NCBI RefSeq assembly: GCF_011040385.1
Contig: NZ_JAAIKB010000005.1
Location: 248,001 to 312,000 of the forward strand
Length of the DNA: 64,000 nucleotides
Direction of reading: 5' to 3'
Source of the DNA: Falsiroseomonas algicola
Lineage (GTDB): Bacteria > Pseudomonadota > Alphaproteobacteria > Acetobacterales > Acetobacteraceae
The stretch's first letter is position 1; every line of letters begins with the position of its first letter. Position numbers and translations under genes: made by a program. Positions 25,138-33,702 of this stretch are shown here, in pieces. A model generated the notes under the pieces. That model searched no databases. It was not told the origin of the DNA and saw only the letters and a program-made list of their open reading frames with translations.

Positions 25138-27087
25138 CTACCGCGCCGGGAGGCGTGCCAGCGTGCCGGCTTCCGCCGCCGCCACGATCGCCTGCATATC
25201 CTCGGCCAGGAGCAGCCGTTCGTCCCGCAGCCGCTCCGCGCTGGCGCGCACCGCGGCGACATAGGCGGCCGGGGTGGGCCAGCGTTCCTCGATCGAAGGG
25301 CGCGGATCATTCGCCGCCTGGCGTTCCGCCCGCGTCGCGGCGAAGGGGATGACGCCGCCCTGGTTGGTGCAGAGCGCCCCTTCCCCGAAGCCCGCGGCGC
25401 GGGGGTTCCAGCCGGTATAGGTGGCGCGCGGCGCCTCGATCACCGGCGTGCGGAGCCCGCCGATCGCATTGCCGTCGGCATCCACGCGGGGGAACAGGAT
25501 CGGATAGCTGCCGGTCACGACGGGGGGGTTCTTGCTGACGTCCAGCAGCGGCGCGGGGGTCCAGGACGTCAGGCGCGCCAGGCCAGGAATGGCAGGGAAG
25601 GCGGCCGCGGACACCAGCGTGCCATGCGCCACCATCGGCACGCGGCTGGCGGGCGGTTCCGCGCCTTCCCGCACCCAGGCTTCCAGCGCCGCCACCAGGG
25701 CACGAGTCAGCGCGCCGGCCTGCAGCGGGTTCATCGGCATCTGGCACATCGGGTTGCGGTTCGCGACCGCCTGCGCCACCGCGTAGTGCGGATGGCCCGT
25801 CATCATGTAGCCCCGCACCTCCGGCGGCAGGTCCACATGGCGCCCTGCCGGGTCGGTATAGGTGAGCGATCCGCGAGCGCCCCAGAACTCGAACTCGCTA
25901 TCGGTCTGGAAGACGCGGGGGCAGGTGTTGGAGATGCGGCAGCGCCGCAGCAGCCCGTCCCGCGCACCGGTCAGCGGATCGGTCGTCGTCGCATAGGTGA
26001 AGGGGAACTGGTCGGCGGCATAGAGGCGATCCGTGTGGTCGGACGGATTCCGTCCCGGCTGCGCCCAGCGCACATTCATGAAGGTGCGCCGGCTGCCCGG
26101 GATATGGGCCACCAGCCCGTCGAAGACCGGGCGGCCGCGCGTATCCTCGTTGAAGCCGAGATGCAGGTAGTCCCGCAGGAAACGCCCGGACTGGGAGATG
26201 CCCATGCCCATGGTGGCGGTCACGGTGCTGCGCCCGTTCACCGCCAGCGGATTGGCCTCGCCCCCTTCGCGCCGCAGGAAGGCCGTGACGTCCCGGAAAC
26301 CCGCAAACCCCATGCCGAGCACCAGCGGGTCGCGCGCGGTGTAGGTGAGTTCGTAGATGGCGCCGGCGTCGAAGCCGGCGGGGCGCGTGATCTCGATCCG
26401 GTCGCCCTCCAGCAGGCGATACGTCAGCCCGGCCGGCGTCTGGCGCTGGTCCTCCTGCCGCGCCCGCACCGTCAGCACGATGCTGGCGGGATCGGCGACG
26501 GGATAGGTGAGCTGCCCGATGGCGGGGTTCGTCGTGTTGTCGAAGACGAACTCCTCCCGCGAGGGCCCCGTGATGCCGGGGATGCGCGGCACCTGCACCT
26601 TCATGCCCTGGCCGGGCGTCCAGTCGCCCTGCCAGCCCACCCAGGCCAGCGTCATGCCCTGGCGGAATGTCCAGCCATTGCCGGCATCCGCCGCCTGCTC
26701 CAGCCGCGGCGTGCCGGCAGCCGAGCTGTCGTTCAGCACCTGCGTCACGATGCGCCGGCCCCTGTTCGGCGGCTCCACCAGCAGCGTGCCGTTGCCGCGG
26801 GACAGGTCGGCGGGGCGGAGGATGATGACATCCGCCGTGGCCTCCACGCGCCCCTCCGCATTGCGCGGCGCGCGGTCGATGTCGGCGATGACGGCATTGC
26901 GCGGATCGGCGGGATCGAGCGCGATAGTCGCCCGCGCGCGGATTTCCACATAGGGGCCGACAGCGCCGAAGGCCTGGCCCTCGAAAGCCGGGCGCGGCGG
27001 GCCCGTCACCTCGAACCGCACCACCTCCGCCATCGCGGCGGGCGACAAGGCTGCGAGCGCGACGGCGCCCAGCAGGACGTGCTTCAT
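25138..27087 (-). CDS. Exported alpha/beta hydrolase domain-containing protein
   Basis: 649-residue exported protein. The signal peptide is at residues 1-20 (LLGAVALAALSPAAMA). The first 270 residues are a beta-rich domain (FEVTGPPRPAFEGQ, LVEPPNRGRRIV). The rest resembles the alpha/beta hydrolase domain family (PF20091-like): ATMGMGISQSGRFLRDYL holds the GxSxxG nucleophile elbow, DGLVAHIPGSRR follows, and MMTGHPHYAVAQ and GTLVSAAAFP come later. The substrate is not evident. The start at 27087 is chosen because a signal peptide begins there; the longer frame to 27186 runs into an intergenic repeat. Confidence 0.85.
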   Translation of the reverse strand: MKHVLLGAVALAALSPAAMAEVVRFEVTGPPRPAFEGQAFGAVGPYVEIRARATIALDPADPRNAVIADIDRAPRNAEGRVEATADVIILRPADLSRGNGTLLVEPPNRGRRIVTQVLNDSSAAGTPRLEQAADAGNGWTFRQGMTLAWVGWQGDWTPGQGMKVQVPRIPGITGPSREEFVFDNTTNPAIGQLTYPVADPASIVLTVRARQEDQRQTPAGLTYRLLEGDRIEITRPAGFDAGAIYELTYTARDPLVLGMGFAGFRDVTAFLRREGGEANPLAVNGRSTVTATMGMGISQSGRFLRDYLHLGFNEDTRGRPVFDGLVAHIPGSRRTFMNVRWAQPGRNPSDHTDRLYAADQFPFTYATTTDPLTGARDGLLRRCRISNTCPRVFQTDSEFEFWGARGSLTYTDPAGRHVDLPPEVRGYMMTGHPHYAVAQAVANRNPMCQMPMNPLQAGALTRALVAALEAWVREGAEPPASRVPMVAHGTLVSAAAFPAIPGLARLTSWTPAPLLDVSKNPPVVTGSYPILFPRVDADGNAIGGLRTPVIEAPRATYTGWNPRAAGFGEGALCTNQGGVIPFAATRAERQAANDPRPSIEERWPTPAAYVAAVRASAERLRDERLLLAEDMQAIVAAAEAGTLARLPAR

Positions 27088-27156
27088 GGACCGGTTTCCT
27101 TCCCCTGGATTGCGGGAAGGCTCGCGCGGCGTAACGCGTGATGCAACGGGAAAGAC

Positions 27157-27214
27157 GGGGAAGGCGCTGCCTTCCCCGGACCCCATCCGCCAGGCCCGAG
27201 ACGGGCCTGGACCG
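27157..27214 (+). repeat. Two-hairpin intergenic repeat, copy C
   Basis: Hairpin 1 GGGGAAGGC-GCT-GCCTTCCCC (27157-27177), linker GGACCCCATCCG, hairpin 2 CCAGGCCCG-AGA-CGGGCCTGG (27190-27210), then ACCG. The scaffold matches copies A and B, and is nearly the reverse complement of copy D, while the arm of hairpin 2 differs with compensating changes. Confidence 0.8.
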
Positions 27215-27217
27215 TCG

Positions 27218-28159
27218 TCAGCCCGCCGGGCGGCGGGGGATGGGGGCGTGGCCGGGGGAGGGGGCGACGGGCTCGCCGGCGGGAGCGACGGGGGTGCCGG
27301 GGGGCGGGGGGCGGTTCATCATCGCGCCGGTCATGGGGATGAAATACACGCCCACATCCTTGCGGCTGCGCACGCGCCCATCCTCCTCCTTCGTGTAGAT
27401 GTAGAGGAACTGGCCGCGCCGGAAGGGCTGGCCGATGGGGATCACGAGCCGCCCGCCCGGCTTCAGCTGCTGGATGATCGCCGGCGGCACATACTGCGCG
27501 GCGCAGGTCACGATGATGGTGTCGAAGCCGCCCTCGACCTCCGGCCAGCCGAAGAAGCCGTCGCCGACCCGCGTCTCGACATTGGCGTAGCCCAGCGGCT
27601 CGAAGATCCTGGAGACACCACGGCCCAGCGGCTCGATGATCTCGATCGAATACTGCTTCGCCACGATCCGCGACAGCAGCGCGGATTGGAAGCCGGACCC
27701 GGTGCCGATCTCCAGCACCACATGCTCGGGCTTCGGCGCGCAGACCTGCGTCATGTAGGCCTGGCCGAGATAGTCCGACAGCGCGGAGCCGAAGCCGATC
27801 GACCAGGGCTTGGCCTCGGCCTCATAGGCATCGCCGAAGGAAGGCCGGCCGCCATCGTAATTGTAGTGGAAGTACTCCCGCGGCACTTCCGCGAAGGCGC
27901 GCAGCACCGCCGGGTCGGCCTCCCCCTGGAAACGCGCCTTCAGGTAGCTCTCGATGCTGGCCAGCGCGCGCGCCTTGCGCTGCTGGATCGCCTGGAAGGT
28001 CGCGGCGGAAACCTCGCCATTGCGGCCGGAGGCGCGGAGCGCGGCGTTCATCGTGTCCCGCGTCCAGGCGGGCGCCTGCGCCCGCGCCACGGCGGGCAGG
28101 GCAAGGCCCCCGAGGCTGGCCGCCAGCAGCGTGCGGCGGTGCAGGGTGAAGGCGGTCAT
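27218..28159 (-). CDS. Exported protein-L-isoaspartate O-methyltransferase-like protein
   Basis: 313-residue SAM-dependent methyltransferase of the PCMT family with an unusual N-terminal RR signal (HRRTLLAASLGGLALPAVA), suggesting Tat export. The PIMT signatures are present: VPREYFHYNYDG, VVLEIGTGSGFQSALLSRI (motif I), VETRVGDGFFGWPE and LKPGGRLVIPIGQ. Cytosolic PIMT repairs isoaspartyl residues; a secreted form would act on envelope proteins, but SAM availability outside the cytosol is a problem, so the signal could be a membrane anchor. The start lies in an ATGA overlap with the upstream membrane synthase gene. Confidence 0.82.
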   Translation of the reverse strand: MTAFTLHRRTLLAASLGGLALPAVARAQAPAWTRDTMNAALRASGRNGEVSAATFQAIQQRKARALASIESYLKARFQGEADPAVLRAFAEVPREYFHYNYDGGRPSFGDAYEAEAKPWSIGFGSALSDYLGQAYMTQVCAPKPEHVVLEIGTGSGFQSALLSRIVAKQYSIEIIEPLGRGVSRIFEPLGYANVETRVGDGFFGWPEVEGGFDTIIVTCAAQYVPPAIIQQLKPGGRLVIPIGQPFRRGQFLYIYTKEEDGRVRSRKDVGVYFIPMTGAMMNRPPPPGTPVAPAGEPVAPSPGHAPIPRRPAG

Positions 28160-30531
28160 GCGGCGGCGCTCCGTGGCCAGGCGAGGGCCACGGCAAGGTA
28201 ACAAGCCGCACCCGCCAGCAACAATGGCGCGATGCCGATTCCGTGAGCAATCAGGCTGGCGAGTGGCGTGGCGACCACGGAGAAGGCCCCGTTCAGCGCC
28301 CAGGCCCAGGGCAGCAGCGCCGCCCCCTCCTGCCGGAAGCGGTCGAGGCCGAGCGGGAAGGGCATGCCCATCGCCAGCGACAGCGGCGCCAGCAGCACCA
28401 CGAGCAGGCCTACGCGCAGCGCGAAGGGCCAGTCGAGCGCCGCGGAAACAACGGACGGCAGCACGAAGGCGGCGGCGGCCCCCAGGGCCAACGCCACCAG
28501 CGCCGCCAGGCGCAGCGCGCGCCCGGGCTGCGCGACGCCGCCGGCGAGCATGGCGCCAAGACCGGAAAAGACCAGCATCCCCGTCAGCACCAGCGCGAAG
28601 CCCGCGGTGCGGTCCCCCAGCAGCAGCGCCGCCTGTTCGATCAGCGCGATCTCCACCATCAGGAAGCCGAGGCCGAGGGCGGGGAAGAAGACCAGCGCGC
28701 GCCCCATCATCGCCGGGCGCACGCGCAGCGCCCCGCGCGCCAGCAGCGGCAGCCCCGCCACCAGCAGGGCCAGCACCGCCGCCTGCGCCAGCACGGCGAC
28801 GTTGACCAGCAGCCCGATCTCGGGCTGGGGCAGCACCTCCATGCGCTCGATCGCCGCGCCCACGGCGGGCAGGCGCACCAGCGGGCTCAGCCAGGGGCGG
28901 TCGGCGGTCAGGGCCGAACGGTCGAAGGCATCCTGCCGCGGCGTGCCGGAAAGCAGCGCCGCCGCTTCATCCGCCACCGCATCCTCGGTCTGGGAATCCG
29001 TGCCACCGCTGTCGAGCGACACCGGCGACAGCTCGTTCCACACGTCGCGCCCCTGCGGCAGGCCTGGCGCCCAGGAAAGGTCGAAGCTCCGTGCCTCCGC
29101 GAACTCCACCAGGCGCGCGACCCTCGCCTCGTCCAGCGGTTCGCGGGCCACTAGCACGCGGAGGTTCCAGGCGGAGCGGATGACGGCGAGATGCGCGGCG
29201 GGATCGGCGACGCCCGAAAGCCGCAGCGCGTCCTGCGCCGTCGCGATCACGCGCACCGCATAGGCCGGCAATTCGCGGATGCTGACGGGGATGGAGACGA
29301 GACCGCCCGGCTCCAGCTGCGCGATGCGCGCGGCCATCGCCTCCCGCGTATAGGCGTGGCGGTTCTGGTCATCGGCGCCGAGAAAATCGCCGCTGACATC
29401 GACCAGGTCGAAGCGCCCCGTGGCGCGCAGCGGATGCGCATCGGACAGCGTGACGCGTGCATCGGCCTGCATCGGCGGCACCGGACCCAGCCCGTGGCGG
29501 AGCGCCTCGCGCAGCACGGGCTCCGGCTCGATCACCGTGACATGGGCGGCGCCGAGCGCCAGCGCCTCCGCCGGCCGGAACCCGCCGGCGGCGCCCAGCA
29601 GCAGCACGCGCGGTGCGTCGAGCAGCGCATAGGGCGCGGCATCCAGCGCGCCGGGCGCGTGGCCGGCCTCGGGCGGCACCTGCATGGGCAGCGCCGCGAT
29701 GCGGCTGCCGTCGCGGTACAATCCGTAGGCACGCGGCGGCGCGGGCAGGCCCATGCTGCCGGCGTTGTTGGTGACGTCGGTGTCGAGGCGCTCCGTGAAA
29801 TTGTCGAGCAGCTGGTAGAGCCCGCGCGGGCTGGTCCATTCGCCCAGCACCTGGCCGCCCTGCACGTTCATGGGCGCGTAGATCGGCTTGTACTGGCTGA
29901 CGGCGGGCGCGGCGAAGGCAAGCACCGCGGCCTCCGCCGCCACCAGCACCGCGATGGCGGCGATGCGCCAGCGCCTGCCGCCGGCGATCATGGCCGCCAG
30001 CGCCAGCAGCGGCAGCAGCGCCGGCACCAGCAGGAAGGGGTGGAGCGCCAGCATCAGCAGCAGCGCCGCCACGGCCCCCGCGCCGGCGCCGAGCAGGTCG
30101 TAGCCATAGACCAGCCCGATCCGGTCCGACCGCGCGACGAAGTTCAGGGAGACGGCGAGGCCGGCCAGGAAGAAGAAGGGGAACAGCGCCGCGTAGTAGC
30201 CGAGGATGTTCTCGAGCTGCGGCCAGGCCGTCGCCGGGTTCTGCAGCTCCAGCGGGTTGAAGGGATTCGCACACGCCGCGATCCACCCCGCCGCGCCCGC
30301 CACCAGCATCGCCAGCGGCAGTGCCGGCAGCAGCGTCGCCGCGCGCTTGAGAAAAGCCTCGCGCCCCAGCACCATCACCACGCCGGAGACGGCGAAGCCC
30401 GTCATCGCGATGGAGATGACCCAGTAGCCATATTCGGAAAAACTCGCGACGGCGAAGAAGCGCGTCAGCGCGATCTCCACCCCGACCGCCGCGGCGGAGA
30501 GGAGAAACAGCGGCAGCAGCGCCAGCATCAT
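28156..30531 (-). CDS. Spermidine-synthase-like polytopic membrane protein
   Basis: 791 residues in three parts. Residues 1-210 are about six hydrophobic helices (LLPLFLLSAAAVGVEIALTRF). The middle (about 230-530) is a methyltransferase/aminopropyltransferase-like domain: VLLLGAAGGFRPAEAL, VTVIEPEPVLREAL, FDLVDVSGDFLGADDQNRH. The final 230 residues are a second helix set ending LLLAGAACYLAVALAW. This fused design is known in large membrane spermidine-synthase-like proteins, but the usual GGGDG motif reads GAAGG here, so it may not be a true aminopropyltransferase. Middle of a three-gene ATGA-coupled operon. The 1182-codon frame continuing upstream is another gene read in a different frame. 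Confidence 0.78.
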   Translation of the reverse strand: MMLALLPLFLLSAAAVGVEIALTRFFAVASFSEYGYWVISIAMTGFAVSGVVMVLGREAFLKRAATLLPALPLAMLVAGAAGWIAACANPFNPLELQNPATAWPQLENILGYYAALFPFFFLAGLAVSLNFVARSDRIGLVYGYDLLGAGAGAVAALLLMLALHPFLLVPALLPLLALAAMIAGGRRWRIAAIAVLVAAEAAVLAFAAPAVSQYKPIYAPMNVQGGQVLGEWTSPRGLYQLLDNFTERLDTDVTNNAGSMGLPAPPRAYGLYRDGSRIAALPMQVPPEAGHAPGALDAAPYALLDAPRVLLLGAAGGFRPAEALALGAAHVTVIEPEPVLREALRHGLGPVPPMQADARVTLSDAHPLRATGRFDLVDVSGDFLGADDQNRHAYTREAMAARIAQLEPGGLVSIPVSIRELPAYAVRVIATAQDALRLSGVADPAAHLAVIRSAWNLRVLVAREPLDEARVARLVEFAEARSFDLSWAPGLPQGRDVWNELSPVSLDSGGTDSQTEDAVADEAAALLSGTPRQDAFDRSALTADRPWLSPLVRLPAVGAAIERMEVLPQPEIGLLVNVAVLAQAAVLALLVAGLPLLARGALRVRPAMMGRALVFFPALGLGFLMVEIALIEQAALLLGDRTAGFALVLTGMLVFSGLGAMLAGGVAQPGRALRLAALVALALGAAAAFVLPSVVSAALDWPFALRVGLLVVLLAPLSLAMGMPFPLGLDRFRQEGAALLPWAWALNGAFSVVATPLASLIAHGIGIAPLLLAGAACYLAVALAWPRSAAA

Positions 30532-31415
30532 GCGAAGGCGGCCTCGCGCGCCATGAAGGTCTCCATCCGCGTGTTGAACCGCGCGGCGGCGTCGACGAAC
30601 AGCGCGTGGCCGGCATCCTCGTAGATGTCGATGCTGGCCGCCGCATGCTTCTGCGCCACAAGCTGCGCCTGGCCGCGGAAGCGTGGCGTGACGGCGTAGA
30701 GCACGGGCCGGCGCGTCGAATACAGCGTGTTGCGCCAGAACTCGCGGGGCCGCGCGTAGGAGAGCAGGCGGATGCTGTCCTCCACCCGCATGCGCTGCGC
30801 ATCCCGCGCCAGGCGATCGAGATAGGCGGGCGTCTGTGGCGTGCGGAACATGGAGGCGACGAAGCCCCGCACCGTCGCGTCCCGGTTGGTGCGGAGGTTC
30901 TGCAGGAAGCGGCCATTGCCGGCCGCCGGCGGATCGCCCTCTCCCACCGAATTGTCGATGAGCACCAGCCCCGCCAGCCGCGCATCGCCCGCCTGGTCCA
31001 GCCAGGAGAGCGCGTCCAGCACGCCGAGCGACCAGCCCGCCAGCACGACGCGCCCGGGGCCGAGATGCGGCATCAGCTCCGCGATATCCCGCCCGCGCCG
31101 CGTGGGCTCGTAGCCGGAAGGCGCGACCTGGGACTGCCCCTGCCCGCGGGGGTCCAGCACCACGACGCGGTAGCGCTGGGCCAGCTGCTCGATCTGGGGC
31201 GTGAAGATCCAGGCCGGCATGCACCAGCCCGGCACGAAGACCACGGTCGGCCCCGCGCCGGCTTCGAGGAAGTGCAGGCGCGTCTGGTCGGAGGCGACGA
31301 AGTAGCGGCTGGTCGCCTGCGGCTGCGCCCGCGCAGTGCCGGCGAGCAGGGCTGGCGCCGCCAGCAGGCCCCGCCGCGTCAATCCCCCGGCGAAGCCCAT
31401 GCGCGATTCCCCCAA
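30528..31415 (-). CDS. Exported alpha/beta hydrolase
   Basis: 295-residue serine hydrolase. An RR-type signal (GLTRRGLLAAPALLAGTARA) precedes the mature enzyme. VVFVPGWCMPAWIFTP is the oxyanion region, VLAGWSLGVLDAL holds the nucleophile Ser in GWSLG, LIDNSVGEGD carries an acid candidate and EDAGHALFVDAA the catalytic His. It resembles lysophospholipase or haloperoxidase-type esterases. First gene of the operon with the membrane synthase and PIMT-like genes, joined by ATGA. ATG codons at 31415 and 31400 are both possible. Confidence 0.87.
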   Translation of the reverse strand: MGESRMGFAGGLTRRGLLAAPALLAGTARAQPQATSRYFVASDQTRLHFLEAGAGPTVVFVPGWCMPAWIFTPQIEQLAQRYRVVVLDPRGQGQSQVAPSGYEPTRRGRDIAELMPHLGPGRVVLAGWSLGVLDALSWLDQAGDARLAGLVLIDNSVGEGDPPAAGNGRFLQNLRTNRDATVRGFVASMFRTPQTPAYLDRLARDAQRMRVEDSIRLLSYARPREFWRNTLYSTRRPVLYAVTPRFRGQAQLVAQKHAAASIDIYEDAGHALFVDAAARFNTRMETFMAREAAFA

Positions 31416-31430
31416 CCCGTCGCGGAAGCC

Positions 31431-32018
31431 TTACCCCCCGATGCGGCTGTCGATCCAGTCCCGCCGCGTCACGGCATAGAGCAGCTGGTGCCGCAACGGA
31501 TGGCCCTCCGCCAGGCGGGGGTGGTCGAAGCTCCCCTCCCGCCGCATGCCGAGCTTCTCCATCAGCGACCAGGAGGGGACATTGGCCGGCGGCGTGAAGG
31601 CGACGATGCGATCGAGCCCCGCCGGCCCGAAGCCATAGGCCAGCGCCACCCGCGCCGCCTCCTCCGCCAGGCCGCGGCGCTGGAAGCGCGTCGCGATGCG
31701 CCATCCGATCTCGGTCTCGGGCTTCGCGGGGTCGTTGAAGGGGGCGTCGAAGGCCACGGGCTGCAGGCCGACCACGCCGACCATGCCTTCCCCCTTCAGC
31801 TCCAGCACCCAGAAGCCGTAGCCGCGGTCCCCGAACAGCCCGGCGATGCGGGCCCCCCAGGCATCGCTTTCCGCGCGGTCATGGACGTTGGGGAAGAAGC
31901 GCATCGCCTCCGGGTCGCCATTGATGGCGAAAAGGGCGTCGAGGTCCTCGGGCAGCCGCCAGGGGCGGAGCACCACGCGGGGGCCGTGCAGCGTGACCGG
32001 TGCCTTTGCCTGACCCAT
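31431..32018 (-). CDS. GNAT family N-acetyltransferase (RimJ-like)
   Basis: 195-residue acetyltransferase. TLHGPRVVLRPWRLPED is the common start of ribosomal-protein-type GNATs; the acetyl-CoA loop is IGWRIATRFQRRGLAEEAARVAL, and the C-terminal VPSWSLMEKLGMRREG carries the family's Asn/Ser-Lxx-LGM motif. The likely role is N-terminal or small-molecule acetylation in the cytosol. It lies 16 bases upstream of the exported hydrolase operon on the same strand, so it may head the unit. The intergenic side shared with the CoA-transferase cluster spans 113 bases. Confidence 0.9.
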   Translation of the reverse strand: MGQAKAPVTLHGPRVVLRPWRLPEDLDALFAINGDPEAMRFFPNVHDRAESDAWGARIAGLFGDRGYGFWVLELKGEGMVGVVGLQPVAFDAPFNDPAKPETEIGWRIATRFQRRGLAEEAARVALAYGFGPAGLDRIVAFTPPANVPSWSLMEKLGMRREGSFDHPRLAEGHPLRHQLLYAVTRRDWIDSRIGG

Positions 32019-32131
32019 GCGTGGCCGTCCCCCTTCATTCCGCCCGGGAAGCCTAGCACGGCCGTGCCCGTCGGGTAGGTTGGCGGCTCGCCCCGAGGGG
32101 ACTAGGTTCCGCGCCGGGAAGGAGCCTCCAC

Positions 32132-32956
32132 ATGACCCCCACCGTGGATAGCCTGGCCGCCAGCGTGCCCGATGGGGCGCTTGTCGCCCTGCCGCCGGAT
32201 AATTCGCTGCCCTCGGTCGCCATGGCCCGGGCGCTGATCCGCCGCGGTGCCCGCAACCTCCGCCTGCTCGGCGTCCCCGTCTCCGGCTTCGCGACGGACC
32301 TGCTGGTCGGCGCCGGCTGCGTGGCGGAGATCGAGACCAGCGCGGTCAGCCTGGGCGAGGCCGGCTTCGCGCCCCGCTTCACCCAGGCGCTGAAGGCTGG
32401 TGCCATCACCGTGCGGGACGCGACCTGCCCCGCCATCCACACCATGCTCCAGGCGGCGGAGAAGGGCGTGCCCTTCATGCCGCTGCGGGGCCTGATCGGG
32501 TCCGACATCCTGGCCCATCGCCCGGACTGGATGGTGATCGACAATCCCTTCGCGGGGGGCGGGGACCCCATCGTCCTGCTGCCGGCCCGCCAGCCCGATG
32601 TCGCGCTGATTCATGGCGTGATGGCGGATGAGGCCGGCAATGTCTGGACGGGCCGCCGGCGGGAATTGGCGACACTCTCCCATGCCTCGAAGCGCGTGAT
32701 CGCGACGGTGGAGCGCATGGTCCCCGGCGACATGCTGGAGGATGAACGCCTGGCCCCTGGCTGCATCAGCGGCACCTATATCGAGGCCGTGGCCGTCGCC
32801 GAGCGCGGCGCCTGGCCGGTCGCGCTGCTGGACGAATACGGGTTCGATGCGGCGCATGTCGCGGAATACGCGCGGATGGCGAAGACCGAGGCGGGCTTCC
32901 GCGAATACCTCGACCGCTACGTGTTCAACGTGAGCCAGGCGAAGGCAGCCGAATGA
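32132..32956 (+). CDS. CoA-transferase, subunit A
   Basis: 274-residue alpha subunit of a family I CoA-transferase (glutaconate/3-oxoacid type). Typical segments: GALVALPPDNSLPSVAMARALIR, LRLLGVPVSGFATDLLVG and VRDATCPAIHTMLQAAEKG, then DVALIHGVMADEAGNVWTGRRRE. These enzymes move CoA between carboxylates. It leads a four-gene ATGA-coupled operon. Start at 32132 follows the GGAAGGAGCC ribosome site. Confidence 0.88.
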   Translation: MTPTVDSLAASVPDGALVALPPDNSLPSVAMARALIRRGARNLRLLGVPVSGFATDLLVGAGCVAEIETSAVSLGEAGFAPRFTQALKAGAITVRDATCPAIHTMLQAAEKGVPFMPLRGLIGSDILAHRPDWMVIDNPFAGGGDPIVLLPARQPDVALIHGVMADEAGNVWTGRRRELATLSHASKRVIATVERMVPGDMLEDERLAPGCISGTYIEAVAVAERGAWPVALLDEYGFDAAHVAEYARMAKTEAGFREYLDRYVFNVSQAKAAE

Positions 32957-33702
32957 GCATCCAGCCGGAGGAACGCCTGGCCGCCGCGCTGGCGCGCCTG
33001 ATCCTCGACCCCGCCGCGCCACCCGCCCGCCACATCGCGGTCGGCGCCGCTTCCCCCATCCCCGCCGCGGCCTGCTGGCTGGTGCGGAAGTCGGGGCATC
33101 CCGTGCGCCTCTCCCTGCTGCACAAGCGCTCGGGCAATCCCTTCACGGAGGGATCGCGGGAACTCTTCGACCTGACGGGGCAGGGGCGGATCGACCTGTT
33201 CTTCCTCGGCGGCGGGCAGATCGACGGCCAGGCGAACCTCAACCTGGTCGGCACCGGCGAATGGCCCGGCACAGGCGTCCGCTTCCCCGGCAGCTTCGGC
33301 TCCGCCTTCATGTATTTCATGACGCCGCGGACCATCCTGTTCCGGGAGGAGCATTCCGCCCGCGTCCTGGTCCCCCGCGTGGACAACATCTCCGCCCCCG
33401 GTGTCTCGGAGCCCGGCGTGTTCCGCCGCGGCACCGCCCAGGCGCTCGTCACCGGAAAGTGCGTCTTCACCTTCGATCCTGGTGCCGCGCGCTTCACCCT
33501 CGCCAGCCTGCACCCCGGCGAGACGGTGGAGAGCATCCGGGAGGCGACGGGCTTCGACTTCGACGCCCCCGCCGAGGTTCCGCAGACGCCGGACCCGACG
33601 CCGGATGAACTCGCGCTTCTCCGCGGCCCCGTCTGCGACGAGATGCTGGAAACCTACCCCGATTTCTGTGCCCGCGTTTTCTCGAGGAAGCTTGCCGCAT
33701 GA
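32953..33702 (+). CDS. CoA-transferase, subunit B
   Basis: 249-residue beta subunit partner. It starts in an ATGA overlap with subunit A. Seen are HIAVGAASPIPAAACWLVRK, then FFLGGGQIDGQANLNLVGTGEW and FPGSFGSAFMYFMTPRT. The usual active-site glutamate of family I beta subunits is normally in an S-E-N-G or similar context; here the region reads GASSPIP-like and GGGQIDGQ, so the catalytic residue is uncertain. Subunit fold and pairing are clear. Confidence 0.86.
   Translation: MSIQPEERLAAALARLILDPAAPPARHIAVGAASPIPAAACWLVRKSGHPVRLSLLHKRSGNPFTEGSRELFDLTGQGRIDLFFLGGGQIDGQANLNLVGTGEWPGTGVRFPGSFGSAFMYFMTPRTILFREEHSARVLVPRVDNISAPGVSEPGVFRRGTAQALVTGKCVFTFDPGAARFTLASLHPGETVESIREATGFDFDAPAEVPQTPDPTPDELALLRGPVCDEMLETYPDFCARVFSRKLAA

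Noticed and set aside
28156-31704. Single 1182-codon frame spanning the operon
   Set aside because: Its first part is antiframe of the hydrolase and acetyltransferase genes; the real protein starts at the ATGA overlap at 30531 where helices begin.
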